Positions 25,214 through 34,637 of a stretch of 64,000 nt of DNA are shown here, one piece after another (position 1 is the first letter of the stretch; the number at the start of each line of letters is the position of its first letter). Where the stretch lies: positions 124,001 to 188,000 of the forward strand of contig AP019005.1 in assembly GCA_003945285.1 (NCBI GenBank), read 5' to 3'. The DNA comes from Hydrogenimonas sp. GTDB lineage: Bacteria > Campylobacterota > Campylobacteria > Campylobacterales > Hydrogenimonadaceae. The translations under genes and the position numbers were made by a program. The notes below the pieces were generated by a model that worked only from the letters and a program-made list of their open reading frames with translations, had not been told where the DNA came from and made no database searches.

Positions 25214-26725
25214 CTACTCTATATACTCTCTAAGCTGCTCTCCGAGCTCTTTTTTGTGCAGAGTCTTCGGAATGATGGCGGCTACATTGCACTGTTTGGC
25301 GGAAAGCAGAAGCTCCCTGCTTATCCGTTTTGCAAAAAAGGCTATCTCTATGTCGGAAACGATCTTTCTTGCGTACTCTATGATCGATTCGCTCTCGACC
25401 CCGCGCATCATGGGGTTGATTATCAGAATGTTGGGCTGTATGTTTTTCAGATCCGGCAAAACGGCCTCCGGGCGGGTTGAGAGCACCACCTTTATATCCC
25501 TGTCGATCTCGCCGAGAGAGCTTTTGACCATACCGAGAAACTCCGTATCGTCGTCTATGCAAACAATACGCTTCTTCGTCTGAGCCTCAAGGTACTGCAT
25601 AAGCTCCATCAGCTCCTGGTTCTGCCGGTTCAGCTTCGAGCTGTCGAGAGTCTTTAGGTAGTACTTCATATATGTCACGGCGCTGAACTCGTCGTGTATG
25701 CCCGCTTTTGCGAAGAAGCTCTGGATAGGTTTGGATCGGTTCGCCTTCTTCCACATCAAAGAGTCGAACCGGTATGCCAGAACGTCCTGTATCTTTCTCA
25801 TCAGAGAGTCGTACGTTTCGGCAAACTCCGAAAAGCTCTTTTTGAACCTATCGTAGTACATCTTGTAGAAGTTGTCCAGCAGATCTATGTAGAGCCTGTT
25901 CTCTTCGGTCAGTTTGGCTACTTCATGAATTGTATCTACCAGTGAGCGCTTCAGTATCTTTATCTCGTTGAAAAGGTATATATACTCTTCGCTCTGGGCT
26001 GGCACTCTCTTGAGCCTTTCGCTCTTCTCTTTGATCTCCTTTTCGAGATTCGCGGCGCTCTCGCTGTGTTTGGCTATCCGGCTCTTGTTGAGCTCCAGTT
26101 TCGCACGGAGCTCCTTGTATCGGCTCTGTTTGTTGAGAAAAACCTTTTCATAGGCGTTCTGGATATAGTCGGTTCTCGATTTGAAGCTTCTGTAGGCGTC
26201 GTGGGCGTCGAGAAGCTCCTGCCTCGTCTCCGCCAGTTCATAGTTTTCGAAACTGTGGTCTATCTCGATGAGGTTGTTGTATGCGGTAGTCAAAAAGCGC
26301 TGCATCCTGATGTAGTCGAGCCTGCGGTTCTCCCTGAGCAGATCTTCGCAGTCGGATACACGTTTTCTGATATCGGAAAAGTGCAACTCTATGCAGGCCT
26401 CTACATCCATATCGGCCTCTATCAGCCAGGCCGGCTCCTTGTCGCCGACTTCGCTTTGCGGAGAATTTTGTCCGCTGTTTTCCCTCTTCCCTTCTCTCTC
26501 CTTCTCGGAAGCGGGCGAAAGACCGGTATCCGCTTCCGCGCCCTTTTCGACGGTGATATTCACGGCGTTTATCCCTTCGGCTGTGAAGTCGACTATCTCG
26601 CCCACGGCAGGAGTGGTTTCGTAGTCGTCCCACCCGTCGACATTGAAGTTGTATTTTCTGCTGTCGGGAGTGATGATCTTGCCTATGCCGGTCTGTTCGG
26701 AGTAGACGATAATTTTACCCTGCAA
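25214..26725 (-). CDS. Coiled-coil protein with N-terminal cold-shock-like and C-terminal degenerate receiver domains
   Basis: About 503 residues in three parts: an N-terminal beta domain resembling cold-shock/S1 folds (GKIIVYSEQTGIGKI ... VGEIVDFTAEG), a long helical, coiled-coil middle (about residues 100-365), and a C-terminal receiver fold (RIVCIDDDTEFLGMV, then IIPKTL with the conserved Lys). The phospho-acceptor Asp is replaced by Asn (NILIINPMMRG), so it is probably a pseudo-receiver. TTG at 26725 follows AAAAGGG; an in-frame TTG at 26743 lacks a good site. Its partners are unknown; it may link nucleotide or RNA binding to a signalling output. Confidence 0.7.
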   Translation of the reverse strand: MQGKIIVYSEQTGIGKIITPDSRKYNFNVDGWDDYETTPAVGEIVDFTAEGINAVNITVEKGAEADTGLSPASEKEREGKRENSGQNSPQSEVGDKEPAWLIEADMDVEACIELHFSDIRKRVSDCEDLLRENRRLDYIRMQRFLTTAYNNLIEIDHSFENYELAETRQELLDAHDAYRSFKSRTDYIQNAYEKVFLNKQSRYKELRAKLELNKSRIAKHSESAANLEKEIKEKSERLKRVPAQSEEYIYLFNEIKILKRSLVDTIHEVAKLTEENRLYIDLLDNFYKMYYDRFKKSFSEFAETYDSLMRKIQDVLAYRFDSLMWKKANRSKPIQSFFAKAGIHDEFSAVTYMKYYLKTLDSSKLNRQNQELMELMQYLEAQTKKRIVCIDDDTEFLGMVKSSLGEIDRDIKVVLSTRPEAVLPDLKNIQPNILIINPMMRGVESESIIEYARKIVSDIEIAFFAKRISRELLLSAKQCNVAAIIPKTLHKKELGEQLREYIE

Positions 26726-26749
26726 TGAAGCCCTTTTTTTCAAATATCT

Positions 26750-26845
26750 TTAGAGCCCCGGTCCGTAGAGCGGTCCGGGCGGCATCTGAAGTCCGCCGTT
26801 GTTGTACCGTTTGCGTAATATCACCATATAAATCGTTAATATCAT
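26750..26845 (-). CDS. Candidate 31-residue protein upstream of the pseudo-receiver gene
   Basis: ATG at 26845 (reading leftward) encodes 31 residues: a short hydrophobic start (MILTIYMVILRKR) then a Gly/Pro-rich tail (GGLQMPPGPLYGPGL). It ends 6-24 bp before the pseudo-receiver gene on the same strand. The tail's codons match the usage of neighbouring genes, which argues against chance; the ribosome site is weak (AAAAAAGAT). It could also be the end of a longer decayed gene. Confidence 0.4.
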   Translation of the reverse strand: MILTIYMVILRKRYNNGGLQMPPGPLYGPGL

Positions 26846-26881
26846 ATCTTTTTTAAGCTCAAAAAGCCATATACGGTTGTG

Positions 26882-26929
26882 ACCCAAATCCCGAAACAGA
26901 GAGCAACAGGTTCGGAATTTGGGTATAAT
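26882..26929 (+). promoter_or_regulatory. mnmG promoter made of a short palindrome with family A ends
   Basis: ACCCAAATCCCGAA at 26882-26895 pairs with TTCGGAATTTGGGT at 26911-26924 (one mismatch); these are the terminal inverted repeats of family A with almost all of the interior missing. The last base of the palindrome starts a perfect TATAAT (26924-26929), which lies 38 bp before the mnmG ATG. Confidence 0.55.
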
Positions 26930-26966
26930 CCGCCAAAACAGCATTCGAAAAAAGTGAGTATTGCTT

Positions 26967-28865
26967 ATGAGATACGACGTGATTGTAGTGGGCGGGGGGC
27001 ATGCCGGCATAGAGGCCTCCCTTGCCCCGGCCCGAATGGGGCTTAAAACTCTTATGGTTACTATTCTGGCCGAGCAGATAGGGGCCGCAAGCTGCAACCC
27101 GGCAATCGGCGGTCTCGCAAAAGGGCACCTGGTCAAAGAGCTTGACGCCCTGGGCGGAGAGATGGGCCTTCTGACAGACAAAACCGGGCTGCAGTTCAGG
27201 ACTTTGAACGAAACGAAGGGGCCCGCCGTGCGCGGCAGCCGCGCCCAGATAGATATGGACCGCTACCGCATGGAGGCTCGTACCGTCTGCATGGGGACCG
27301 AAAATCTGGATATTCTGCAGGGGATGGTGGTCCGTCTGCTGATAGAGAACGGCAGGGCGGTCGGTATCAAGACGGAGCTTGGAGAGAGCTTTTACGCCAA
27401 AAAGGTGATCTTGACTACAGGGACCTTCCTGAACGGGGTTATCCATATTGGGGAGACGAAAAAAGAGGCCGGACGTGCGGGCGAATTCGCATCTACGGAG
27501 CTGGCCGGGCACCTGAGGGAGCTGGGTTTCAACGTCGGCAGGCTGAAGACCGGTACCTGCCCCCGTATAGACGGCTCTACGATAGACTTTTTGAAGATGG
27601 AGCCGCAGCCGGGAGACGAGCCGCCGAAGCCCTTCAGCTTCCGTACCCACAAAGAGAGTTTCCGCCCCAGGCAGCTCCCCTGTTTCATCGCCTACACGAA
27701 CGAGAGGACCCATTCGCTGATTGAGGGAAACTTCCACAGGGCGCCGCTCTTTTCCGGACAGATCGAAGGTGTGGGCCCGCGTTACTGCCCCAGTATCGAG
27801 GACAAGATCAACAGATTCAGGGACAAGGAGCGCCACCACCTCTTCGTCGAGCCGCAGACTCTGGAGGCTACCGAATACTATATAAACGGCATGAGCACAT
27901 CTCTTCCCGTAGATGTGCAGCTGGAGATGATCCGCTCCGTCAAAGGTATGGAGAGCGCCAAAATCGTACGCTACGGTTACGCCATAGAGTACGACTATGT
28001 GGACCCGACCGAACTCAGGCACACACTCGAGACCAAAAAGATAGAGGGGCTCTACCTGGCTGGACAGATAAACGGAACGACCGGTTACGAGGAGGCGGCG
28101 GCGCAGGGGCTTATGGCCGGAATAAACGCAGCGCTGGCGATACGCGGCAAAGAGCCTTTCATCCTGAGAAGAGACGAGGCTTATATCGGGGTTCTGATAG
28201 ATGACCTGGTGACGAAAGGGACAAACGAGCCCTACAGGATGTTTACCAGTCGTGCCGAATTCAGACTGCTGCTCAGGGAAGACAATGCCGACCTGAGGCT
28301 GATGGGCTACGGCCACTCGTTCGGCCTGATAGATGAAGCGACTTTCGCCTCAATGCTTCGAAAGAGGGAGCAGATAGCCAAAGGTATGGAGCTGATGGAG
28401 GAGAGGTTCCTGACCCCGAGCAGGGAGTCGCTGGCCCTTCTGGAGTCGCTCGGAGTTCAGAAGATTTCGGACAAGACACCTCTTAAGCTTGTGGTCGGGC
28501 GCGGCGACTTCAGTGTCGAACAGCTGGAGAAGCTGATTCCGGAGACGGAGGAGTTCAGCGACGAGGCGAAAGAGCAGCTGCTTATAAATGCCAAGTACGA
28601 CAAATATATAGAGCGCCAGAGAGAGACTATGGAGAAGATGCACGAGATGCTCAAGGTGAAGATACCGGAAGATATGAGTTTCGAGAACATATCGGGTCTG
28701 AGCAACGAGATAAAGGAGAAGCTTGCGAAATTCAACCCGCCTACGCTTCAGGCGGCCAGCCGGATAAGCGGTATGACTCCGGCAGCCCTGGAGGTGCTTC
28801 ATGTATATATAAAGATGGCCGAAAAGGGAAAGCTCAAACCCAAATCCGGAAAGGATGGAAATTGA
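26967..28865 (+). CDS. mnmG: tRNA uridine 5-carboxymethylaminomethyl modification enzyme MnmG (GidA)
   Basis: 632 residues: FAD-binding [18 protein letters not shown], the conserved block [28 protein letters not shown], and C-terminal helices ending near [13 protein letters not shown]. With MnmE it places the carboxymethylaminomethyl group on wobble uridine of tRNAs, using FAD, NADH and methylene-THF. ATG at 26967 gives the family's usual start; the TTG two codons earlier is not needed. The stop overlaps the next start (TTGA). Confidence 0.97.
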   Translation: MRYDVIVVGGGHAGIEASLAPARMGLKTLMVTILAEQIGAASCNPAIGGLAKGHLVKELDALGGEMGLLTDKTGLQFRTLNETKGPAVRGSRAQIDMDRYRMEARTVCMGTENLDILQGMVVRLLIENGRAVGIKTELGESFYAKKVILTTGTFLNGVIHIGETKKEAGRAGEFASTELAGHLRELGFNVGRLKTGTCPRIDGSTIDFLKMEPQPGDEPPKPFSFRTHKESFRPRQLPCFIAYTNERTHSLIEGNFHRAPLFSGQIEGVGPRYCPSIEDKINRFRDKERHHLFVEPQTLEATEYYINGMSTSLPVDVQLEMIRSVKGMESAKIVRYGYAIEYDYVDPTELRHTLETKKIEGLYLAGQINGTTGYEEAAAQGLMAGINAALAIRGKEPFILRRDEAYIGVLIDDLVTKGTNEPYRMFTSRAEFRLLLREDNADLRLMGYGHSFGLIDEATFASMLRKREQIAKGMELMEERFLTPSRESLALLESLGVQKISDKTPLKLVVGRGDFSVEQLEKLIPETEEFSDEAKEQLLINAKYDKYIERQRETMEKMHEMLKVKIPEDMSFENISGLSNEIKEKLAKFNPPTLQAASRISGMTPAALEVLHVYIKMAEKGKLKPKSGKDGN

Positions 28866-29713
28866 AACTCTATTACTACATAGATACGGGACACCGCATA
28901 GGTCTGGATCGTCTGAGAAGAAGCGCGCCCGTAATTGGCGAACTGGTAAAAGAGGGGGTCGATGTGACGATGCTTACAAACGATTTCCGTGCCGGTGAGT
29001 ATGCCAAGGAGCAGTTCGGAATAAAAAAGTATGTCAGTGTCGACGTTGTAAGAAACATAGCCAATATAGCGACTCCCTCGGACTCTGTCGTCCTCGATAC
29101 GGACTCCGTCTCCGCTTCGATGCTGAGCGATATGTGCGACTATTTCGGAAAGATCGTACGTATAAGCGACAACCCGGATGCCGTGCAGCTCGATGGTGAG
29201 CTTCTTATATCTTCTGCAGATATTGTTGCTGCACGATACTTCGGAGAATGGAGCCATACTATGGGCAATATATACTTTTGGGGGGACGACGACTATGAGC
29301 AGAAGCTTCTCGAAGTTTCGGATATCTTCAGAAATCTGCATATAGCTCTGCTTGAGGGCTACTACTTCTTCATGCAGTATGCAACCGGCCTCGAGGATAG
29401 ATTTTCGAAGATTTTCGACTCGGAGTCGTACGATGAGGTGCTTACCGGTGCGGAACACTTTGTCACATCATCGCCCCAGAGTGCATTGGAGGCTCTGGCC
29501 GCCGGATCACAGCCGATCTATATAAAAAGAGAGTCTACGCCCGATTTCTGGAGTGATAGATTGCAAAAGTATGGAATACCACTGCTGGAGAGTTTCAGCG
29601 AAAGCGGGTTGAAGGAGCTGCTTGAAAAAAGAATTTCTTATAATGCTGAGCTTCTCGACTCGAAAAGAGCGTCAGATGTTGCGCGCTCCGTCTCCGAATT
29701 TATGGAGTTTTGA
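28862..29713 (+). CDS. PseG-like (GT-B fold) protein of unknown substrate
   Basis: 283 residues. The N-terminus ([31 protein letters not shown]) follows the pattern of PseG/GT-B N-domains, where a Gly-His-x-Ile-Gly loop binds the nucleotide sugar; the C-terminal part ([23 protein letters not shown]) resembles the GT-B donor-binding helix. PseG removes UDP during pseudaminic acid synthesis for flagellin glycosylation, but no pse genes are nearby and the match is at fold level only. TTG start overlaps the mnmG stop. The alternative is an uncharacterised nucleotide-sugar hydrolase. Confidence 0.5.
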   Translation: MKLYYYIDTGHRIGLDRLRRSAPVIGELVKEGVDVTMLTNDFRAGEYAKEQFGIKKYVSVDVVRNIANIATPSDSVVLDTDSVSASMLSDMCDYFGKIVRISDNPDAVQLDGELLISSADIVAARYFGEWSHTMGNIYFWGDDDYEQKLLEVSDIFRNLHIALLEGYYFFMQYATGLEDRFSKIFDSESYDEVLTGAEHFVTSSPQSALEALAAGSQPIYIKRESTPDFWSDRLQKYGIPLLESFSESGLKELLEKRISYNAELLDSKRASDVARSVSEFMEF

Positions 29714-29807
29714 GTTTTTTGCAGTTGACGGTGGGTAAAAGTGGGAAAAAAAGATACACCTTACGATTGTGACACCTTATTTTATGAAAAATTAACCTTC
29801 GCAAGCC

Positions 29808-29813
29808 TATAAT
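29808..29813 (+). promoter_or_regulatory. Promoter of petABC (perfect -10 box)
   Basis: TATAAT with a weak -35-like TGAAAA 17 bp upstream and one TTAAC at 29792-29796. The start codon of petA is 32 bp downstream, with AAAGGAT as ribosome site. Confidence 0.6.
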
Positions 29814-29845
29814 ATTCAGATTTCAATTTCATTAAAGGATCAGCT

Positions 29846-30352
29846 ATGGCAGAAAATAGCCGACGTGACTTTATGGGTAAAGTCTTCGGTGGTTGGGCCG
29901 CTCTCGGCGGTCTTGGTGTGCTCTATGCAGCCAAAAAAACCTGGGATCCGCTTCCAAGCGTCAAAGCGGCCGGATTCACTACGGTGGATCTTTCGGCGGC
30001 AGAGCCAAACGTGCTCAACATTGAAAAGTGGCGCGGGAAGCCGATTTTCATTCTTAAAAAGACTCCGGATATGGAGAAGAGTGACCGGGATGTCATTGTT
30101 GGAAAAGATCGCTTTATGGTAGCGATAGGTCTCTGTACCCACCTTGGGTGTATCCCGGCGTACCGTCCCGACAAGAAAGATTTCCTGTGCGCCTGCCACG
30201 GGGGTATGTTCGATACCAGCGGCGACAACATCAAGCCGCCGCCGCCGAGTCCGTTGGTGATTCCTCCGTTCAAGGTGGATGGAACCAAGCTGGTGTTGGG
30301 AGAAGAGGGACCTCAATATAAGAAAATGAAAGAAGCCGGTATAACGGCCTAA
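29846..30352 (+). CDS. petA: Ubiquinol-cytochrome c reductase Rieske iron-sulfur subunit
   Basis: 168 residues with a twin-arginine-type N-terminus (SRRDFMGKVF), one membrane helix, and the Rieske pair of boxes CTHLGC and CACHGG, whose two Cys and two His bind the [2Fe-2S] cluster. In the bc1 complex it takes electrons from quinol to cytochrome c1. The Gly/Pro-rich PPPPSPLVIPPF segment after box two is typical. First gene of petABC. Confidence 0.97.
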   Translation: MAENSRRDFMGKVFGGWAALGGLGVLYAAKKTWDPLPSVKAAGFTTVDLSAAEPNVLNIEKWRGKPIFILKKTPDMEKSDRDVIVGKDRFMVAIGLCTHLGCIPAYRPDKKDFLCACHGGMFDTSGDNIKPPPPSPLVIPPFKVDGTKLVLGEEGPQYKKMKEAGITA

Positions 30353-30362
30353 AGGAGCGGGT

Positions 30363-31577
30363 ATGGCACATTTTGAAAAGGCGAACAGTCTGCATGAGTG
30401 GCTCGATCAGCGTCTCGCTATCGACACGCTGGAGCGGGTGCTTGCTAAAGAGTATTGGATTCCCAAGAATATAAACTTTCTTTGGGCTATGGGTATGGTG
30501 CTGGCGTTTACCTTCGGTATTCTGCTGGTATCGGGAATTTTCCTGTTGATGTACTATCAGCCGAACGTGGAACTGGCGTTTGACAGTGTAAACTATACGA
30601 TTATGCGCGAGGTTGAATTCGGATGGCTTTGGAGGCATGTACATGCCGTTGCCGCATCGGTTGTATTCCTTATAATCTACATTCATATGTTTACCGGAAT
30701 ATACTACGGATCGTACAAAAAGGGCCGTGAGATGATCTGGATCTCCGGTATGCTCCTTTTCGTTACATTCTCTGCCGAGGCGTTCAGCGGCTATATGCTT
30801 CCCTGGGGACAGATGAGCTACTGGGCAGGTATGGTTATCACAAACCTCTTCAGCCTGGGTTCTCTCGAGCTAAACGGTCTTGTCGAGTGGATCCGCGGTG
30901 ACTACGTTCCGGGTCAGGCGTTCCTCGACAGGTTCTTCATGCTGCACGTCCTTCTTCTTCCTCTTGCGATTCTGGGGCTGATCGGACTGCACTTCGGTAC
31001 GCTCAGAATTCCTCACGTAAACAACCAGGACGGTGAAGAGATCGATTTCGAAGCGGAAGCGGCCAAGTACAAAGCAGGCAACAAAAGAGAGGCGAAGGTC
31101 ATATCCTTCAAGCCTGACTTCCTTAGTAAAGATATGTTCGTGCTGAGTGTTTTCCTCATCTTCTTCTTCTATCTGGTCTTCTGGCACTACAGTTTCGCTA
31201 TGGACCCGATCAACTTCGATCCTGCTGACCCGATGAAGACTCCTCCGCACATCTACCCTGAGTGGTACTTCCTCTGGAGTTACGAGATTCTGCGTCCCTT
31301 CCCGAAAGATCCTGGTCTGGTGGCATTCGGTATAGCGCAGGTCATCTTCTTCCTTCTTCCTTTCCTGGATAGAAGTCCGAATGTTGCGCCGGCCGCAAGA
31401 CGCGGAAAGTTCAACATCTGGTTCTGGACTATGTTGGTAGATGTCATAGTGCTTACGATTATGGGTAAACTTCCTCCGGAAGGTATCTACAGTACGATCG
31501 GCCTTGTCGCGACCATAGTATTCTTTGCACTATGGATATCGCTGCCGTTCATAACCAAAAACGAAAAAGCAGTGTAG
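30363..31577 (+). CDS. petB: Cytochrome b subunit of the bc1 complex
   Basis: 404 residues, about eight membrane helices, with the haem b histidines in WLWRHVHAVAAS and the second pair in helix IV (MLHVLLLPL region), the Qo-site PEWY in HIYPEWYFLWSYEILR, and GYMLPWGQMSYW. It is the membrane core that bifurcates electrons from quinol. It starts 10 bp after petA with AAAGGAG upstream. Confidence 0.97.
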   Translation: MAHFEKANSLHEWLDQRLAIDTLERVLAKEYWIPKNINFLWAMGMVLAFTFGILLVSGIFLLMYYQPNVELAFDSVNYTIMREVEFGWLWRHVHAVAASVVFLIIYIHMFTGIYYGSYKKGREMIWISGMLLFVTFSAEAFSGYMLPWGQMSYWAGMVITNLFSLGSLELNGLVEWIRGDYVPGQAFLDRFFMLHVLLLPLAILGLIGLHFGTLRIPHVNNQDGEEIDFEAEAAKYKAGNKREAKVISFKPDFLSKDMFVLSVFLIFFFYLVFWHYSFAMDPINFDPADPMKTPPHIYPEWYFLWSYEILRPFPKDPGLVAFGIAQVIFFLLPFLDRSPNVAPAARRGKFNIWFWTMLVDVIVLTIMGKLPPEGIYSTIGLVATIVFFALWISLPFITKNEKAV

Positions 31578-31587
31578 GGAGGCTGAA

Positions 31588-32520
31588 ATGAAAGAACTGA
31601 AAATTTTAGCGGTAGTGGTTTTCTTTACACTGCTCACATATTGGGGAGTGGAGCCTTATGCCCACTCCGTTATGCATAAACATGTAGAGAGCAAAGACTT
31701 CAAATATGAAGATCTCAAGCCCCTGAAAAAGAGAGGGGATGCGAAAAGAGGTGCCGAGACATTCATGAGTGCCGGATGTACGGGTTGTCACGGTGTCGAG
31801 TCTGCAGGAATGCCGGCTCCGATGGACCCTGTTTCGGCGGCCGCGAGCTTCGGCGTCAACCCACCAGATCTGAGCAATGCCGGTGCCCTGTATGATGAAA
31901 AGTTCCTTGCGGCTCTTATCAAAAACCCTGCCCATGCCACAATGGTCGAGCACAAGTTTACGGAAGGCAGGCAGCACCCTATGCCGGGCTTCTACGGTGT
32001 CGGAGGCGATATAGATCAGGAGATAGCGGATATCGTAGCATATCTCAAATCGATAGCGAAAAAACCTGAGGAGATAACTCCGAAGATGGCGTTTGAAGAT
32101 GCCTGTGGGCGTTGCCATGCGGTTCATTACGAAAATTGGACCCAGATCGGGGAGAAGCCGAAGTTCAAGTATAAAAAAGATGAGCTTCTTTTCGATGCGA
32201 AAGTTCTCGACTATCAGGACTATCTCTACAAGTATATGGGTAAACTTCCCCCGGATCTCTCTATGTATATCCGGTCAAGAGGTGAGCACTATATCTCCAC
32301 CTTCATGGAAGACCCCCAGGCGCTTCTTCCCGGAACATCTATGCCTCGTGTAGGTGTAACTGCCGAAACGGCAGAGAAGGTCATCGAGTATCTGCAGGAT
32401 TCCGGAGATCTGAAGCGTGAAGAGCGTGACAGTGTAGGCGTTATCGTTATGTTCTACCTCTTCGTATTCGCTTTCCTTGCATACCTCTGGAAACAGAGTA
32501 TCTGGAAAGAACTGCACTAA
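31588..32520 (+). CDS. petC: Dihaem cytochrome c subunit of the bc1 complex
   Basis: 310 residues with an N-terminal helix (LKILAVVVFFTLLTYWGV), haem site CTGCH (Cys64) with later Met ligand in HPMPGFYG, haem site CGRCH (Cys173) with GTSMPRVG, and a C-terminal membrane anchor (VGVIVMFYLFVFAFLAYLW). This is the dihaem c-type subunit that replaces monohaem c1 in Campylobacterota. It precedes a strong terminator. Confidence 0.96.
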   Translation: MKELKILAVVVFFTLLTYWGVEPYAHSVMHKHVESKDFKYEDLKPLKKRGDAKRGAETFMSAGCTGCHGVESAGMPAPMDPVSAAASFGVNPPDLSNAGALYDEKFLAALIKNPAHATMVEHKFTEGRQHPMPGFYGVGGDIDQEIADIVAYLKSIAKKPEEITPKMAFEDACGRCHAVHYENWTQIGEKPKFKYKKDELLFDAKVLDYQDYLYKYMGKLPPDLSMYIRSRGEHYISTFMEDPQALLPGTSMPRVGVTAETAEKVIEYLQDSGDLKREERDSVGVIVMFYLFVFAFLAYLWKQSIWKELH

Positions 32521-32529
32521 ATTTCTCTA

Positions 32530-32565
32530 TCGGCCCGCATGCTCGATCCTGCGGGCCGACTTCTA
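32530..32565 (+). terminator. Terminator of petABC
   Basis: TCGGCCCGCA and TGCGGGCCGA form a perfect 10-bp stem (32530-32539 / 32550-32559) with a 10-base loop, 9 bp after the stop, followed by a pyrimidine-rich CTTCTATTTT. Confidence 0.8.
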
Positions 32566-32657
32566 TTTTCCAAATTCCAGATAACGAAACTATACTCCCC
32601 TGAAACTGTCAATACACCTTTCTGGTGTACACAAAATTTATTCCGGAGCAGTGTGGC

Positions 32658-32700
32658 TGCAAGCTTCACGATTTCAGACCATTCTATTTCCGGATTTGGG
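32658..32700 (+). repeat. Remnant of a family A repeat before moaA
   Basis: GCAAGCTTCACGATTTCAGA ... CTATTTCCGGATTTGGG resembles the right end of the full family A repeats (GCAAGCATCGCAACAATTTC ... ATTTCGAGATTTGGG) with several changes. The left half is decayed. It lies in the 373-bp gap between petC and moaA, which also holds a small hairpin (TACACC/GGTGTA near 32611-32627). Confidence 0.5.
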
Positions 32701-32766
32701 ATTTTTCTCCATATTCAAGCTTTTTAGAGTAGAATTACGGCAGGCAATACCGGCAATAAAATTTTT

Positions 32767-32876
32767 GATATTACGAAAATCTATTCACCGTACGGAACCG
32801 CTTCGGCGGTATTGCGGATGGGAGCTGTTTTTAAATATCTTCCGCTGAAAACCTGACGGCAGCTTTTCGTAATATC
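32767..32876 (+). promoter_or_regulatory. Structured leader candidate upstream of moaA
   Basis: GATATTACGAAAA (32767-32779) is exactly complementary to TTTTCGTAATATC (32864-32876). Between them lies ACCGC-TTCG-GCGGT (about 32797-32810), a stem capped by a UUCG tetraloop. The closed structure ends 17 bp before the moaA ATG. It could be a cis-acting RNA or a small inverted-repeat element; it does not clearly match the known molybdenum-cofactor riboswitch. Confidence 0.45.
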
Positions 32877-32893
32877 GGTTAAAGAGTCTATTT

Positions 32894-33859
32894 ATGCTAA
32901 TCGACGGACATGGACGCAGAGTCAACTATCTTAGAATTTCCGTAACGGAGCGGTGCAATTTCAGATGTCAATACTGCATGCCCGAAAAGCCCTTCTCCTG
33001 GGTTCCCAGAGAGAATCTTCTGACTTTTGAAGAGCTTTTCGAGTTTGTAAAGGTCGCTATAGACGAGGGTATCGACAAGATAAGGATTACCGGCGGAGAG
33101 CCGCTGCTTAGAGAGGACCTGGACCGTTTCATAAAGATGATCAACGACCATAAGAGCGGTCTTGATCTTGCGCTTACCACAAACGGCTATCTTCTTGCCG
33201 AAGTCGCCTTCAGGCTTAAAGAGGCCGGTTTGAAAAGGATAAATATCTCCATAGACTCACTGAAGCGCGACGTCGCCGCCAAGATCGCACAGAAAGATGT
33301 CCTGCCGAAGGTGCTTGAAGGTGTCGAGAGGGCACTTGAAGCGGGGCTTGGCGTAAAGGTGAACATGGTCCCCCTGAAAGGGATCAACGAAGATGAGATC
33401 GTAGATGTAATGGATTATGCGAAAGAGAGAGGCATGAGGATCAGGTACATCGAGTATATGGAGAACGTTCATGCCAAATCGGGACTCAAAGGGCTTAGCG
33501 GCAAGGAGATACTCTCGAAGGTGAAAGAGAGGTACACCATAAGAAAGATCGGACGCGAAGGGAGCAGCCCCGCATTCAACTACATCACTGAAGATGGATA
33601 CAAATTCGGGGTGATCGATCCCCACAAACATGACTTCTGCGAAAGCTGCAACCGCATACGCCTCACCGCCGAAGGGCACCTGATACCGTGTCTCTACTTC
33701 GATGAAGCGATGAGTATCAGAGATGCCGTAAAAAAGGGAGATATAGCGAGTGCTACCGAAATTTTGAGAGAAGTTCTTCGCAACAAGCCCGAAAAGAACC
33801 GCTGGAGTGAAGGTGATACGGAGGAGTCTTCAAGAGCATTTTACGAAACGGGCGGCTGA
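32894..33859 (+). CDS. moaA: GTP 3',8-cyclase MoaA
   Basis: 321 residues: radical SAM cluster motif CNFRCQYC (about residue 25), TGGEPLLR, and the C-terminal second cluster [19 protein letters not shown]. It converts GTP to the cyclic intermediate, the first step in molybdopterin synthesis. Length is normal apart from a slightly variable C-terminus (its last ~20 bp precede queE). moeA lies 3 kb downstream on the other strand. Confidence 0.96.
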   Translation: MLIDGHGRRVNYLRISVTERCNFRCQYCMPEKPFSWVPRENLLTFEELFEFVKVAIDEGIDKIRITGGEPLLREDLDRFIKMINDHKSGLDLALTTNGYLLAEVAFRLKEAGLKRINISIDSLKRDVAAKIAQKDVLPKVLEGVERALEAGLGVKVNMVPLKGINEDEIVDVMDYAKERGMRIRYIEYMENVHAKSGLKGLSGKEILSKVKERYTIRKIGREGSSPAFNYITEDGYKFGVIDPHKHDFCESCNRIRLTAEGHLIPCLYFDEAMSIRDAVKKGDIASATEILREVLRNKPEKNRWSEGDTEESSRAFYETGG

Positions 33860-33863
33860 TGCT

Positions 33864-34637
33864 GTGAAGAGGGAGAGTGAAACACTATATCTGGTAGAGC
33901 ACTTCTTCTCCATCCAGGGGGAGGGTCGTTACAGCGGGACACCTTCCATATTTCTGCGATTCGGCGGGTGCAACCTGCGCTGTCCCGGCTTCGGCTGCCA
34001 TGAGGCGGACGGGAAGAGGATTTACGGGTGCGATACCGTACGGGCGGTCTACAGCTCACTATACGGCAGGAGCTGGCACAGGGTGGCGGATTTGAGTGAG
34101 CTTGAAGAGGTGATCTTGGGGTATGAAGATCGGCTCACATACCGCCCTGATATAGTCATTACGGGCGGGGAGCCCATGATATATACCGATCACCCCGTTT
34201 TCAGGGGGCTTTTGGAGCGGCTGGCGGCCGGAGGCTACAGGGTCACGGTGGAGACAAACGCCACGATAGCCCCCTCTTTGGAGAGAGACCCCTTCTACAG
34301 CGAGATAACCTTCGCAATGGCTGTCAAACTCTCGGGCAGCGGCGAACCGGAATGCAAAAGAGTCGTACCGGAAGCCATAGAGATACTGGCGACTAAAACG
34401 AAAGAGTCGTTTTTCAAATTCACGCTCGATCGCGGACTCGCGAGAGAGGGTGCGGCGGATCAGATAGCGAGGATATGTTCCGGATACGACAACGAAGTCT
34501 ACTGTATGCCTCTGGGAAGCTGCGAGAGTGAGCTTCGGCTCAATGCGACGGCGGTTGCGGAGTTTTGCCTGAAGCACGGATACCGCTATAGCGACAGACT
34601 TCATGTAAGGCTCTGGAACAGGGAGGAGAGGCGTTGA
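33864..34637 (+). CDS. queE: 7-carboxy-7-deazaguanine synthase QueE
   Basis: 257 residues, radical SAM enzyme of queuosine synthesis. SIQGEGRYSGTPSIFLRFGGCNLRCPGFGC carries the unusual cluster spacing (CxxxCxxxxC) found in Campylobacterota QueE; TGGEPMIYTDHP follows. The substrate is 6-carboxytetrahydropterin from QueD, encoded next. GTG at 33864, just after the moaA stop, is preferred; an earlier ATG at 33807 lies inside moaA. Confidence 0.9.
   Translation: MKRESETLYLVEHFFSIQGEGRYSGTPSIFLRFGGCNLRCPGFGCHEADGKRIYGCDTVRAVYSSLYGRSWHRVADLSELEEVILGYEDRLTYRPDIVITGGEPMIYTDHPVFRGLLERLAAGGYRVTVETNATIAPSLERDPFYSEITFAMAVKLSGSGEPECKRVVPEAIEILATKTKESFFKFTLDRGLAREGAADQIARICSGYDNEVYCMPLGSCESELRLNATAVAEFCLKHGYRYSDRLHVRLWNREERR

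Noticed and set aside
26859-28316. 485-codon minus-strand frame opposite mnmG
   Set aside because: Shadow of mnmG; no recognisable motif and implausible composition.
32539-32848. Small frames between petC and moaA
   Set aside because: They run through a terminator and a decayed repeat, lack ribosome sites and have no coding bias.
32767-32876. Molybdenum-cofactor riboswitch before moaA
   Set aside because: The expected conserved blocks of the Moco motif are not recognisable; kept only as an unassigned structured leader.
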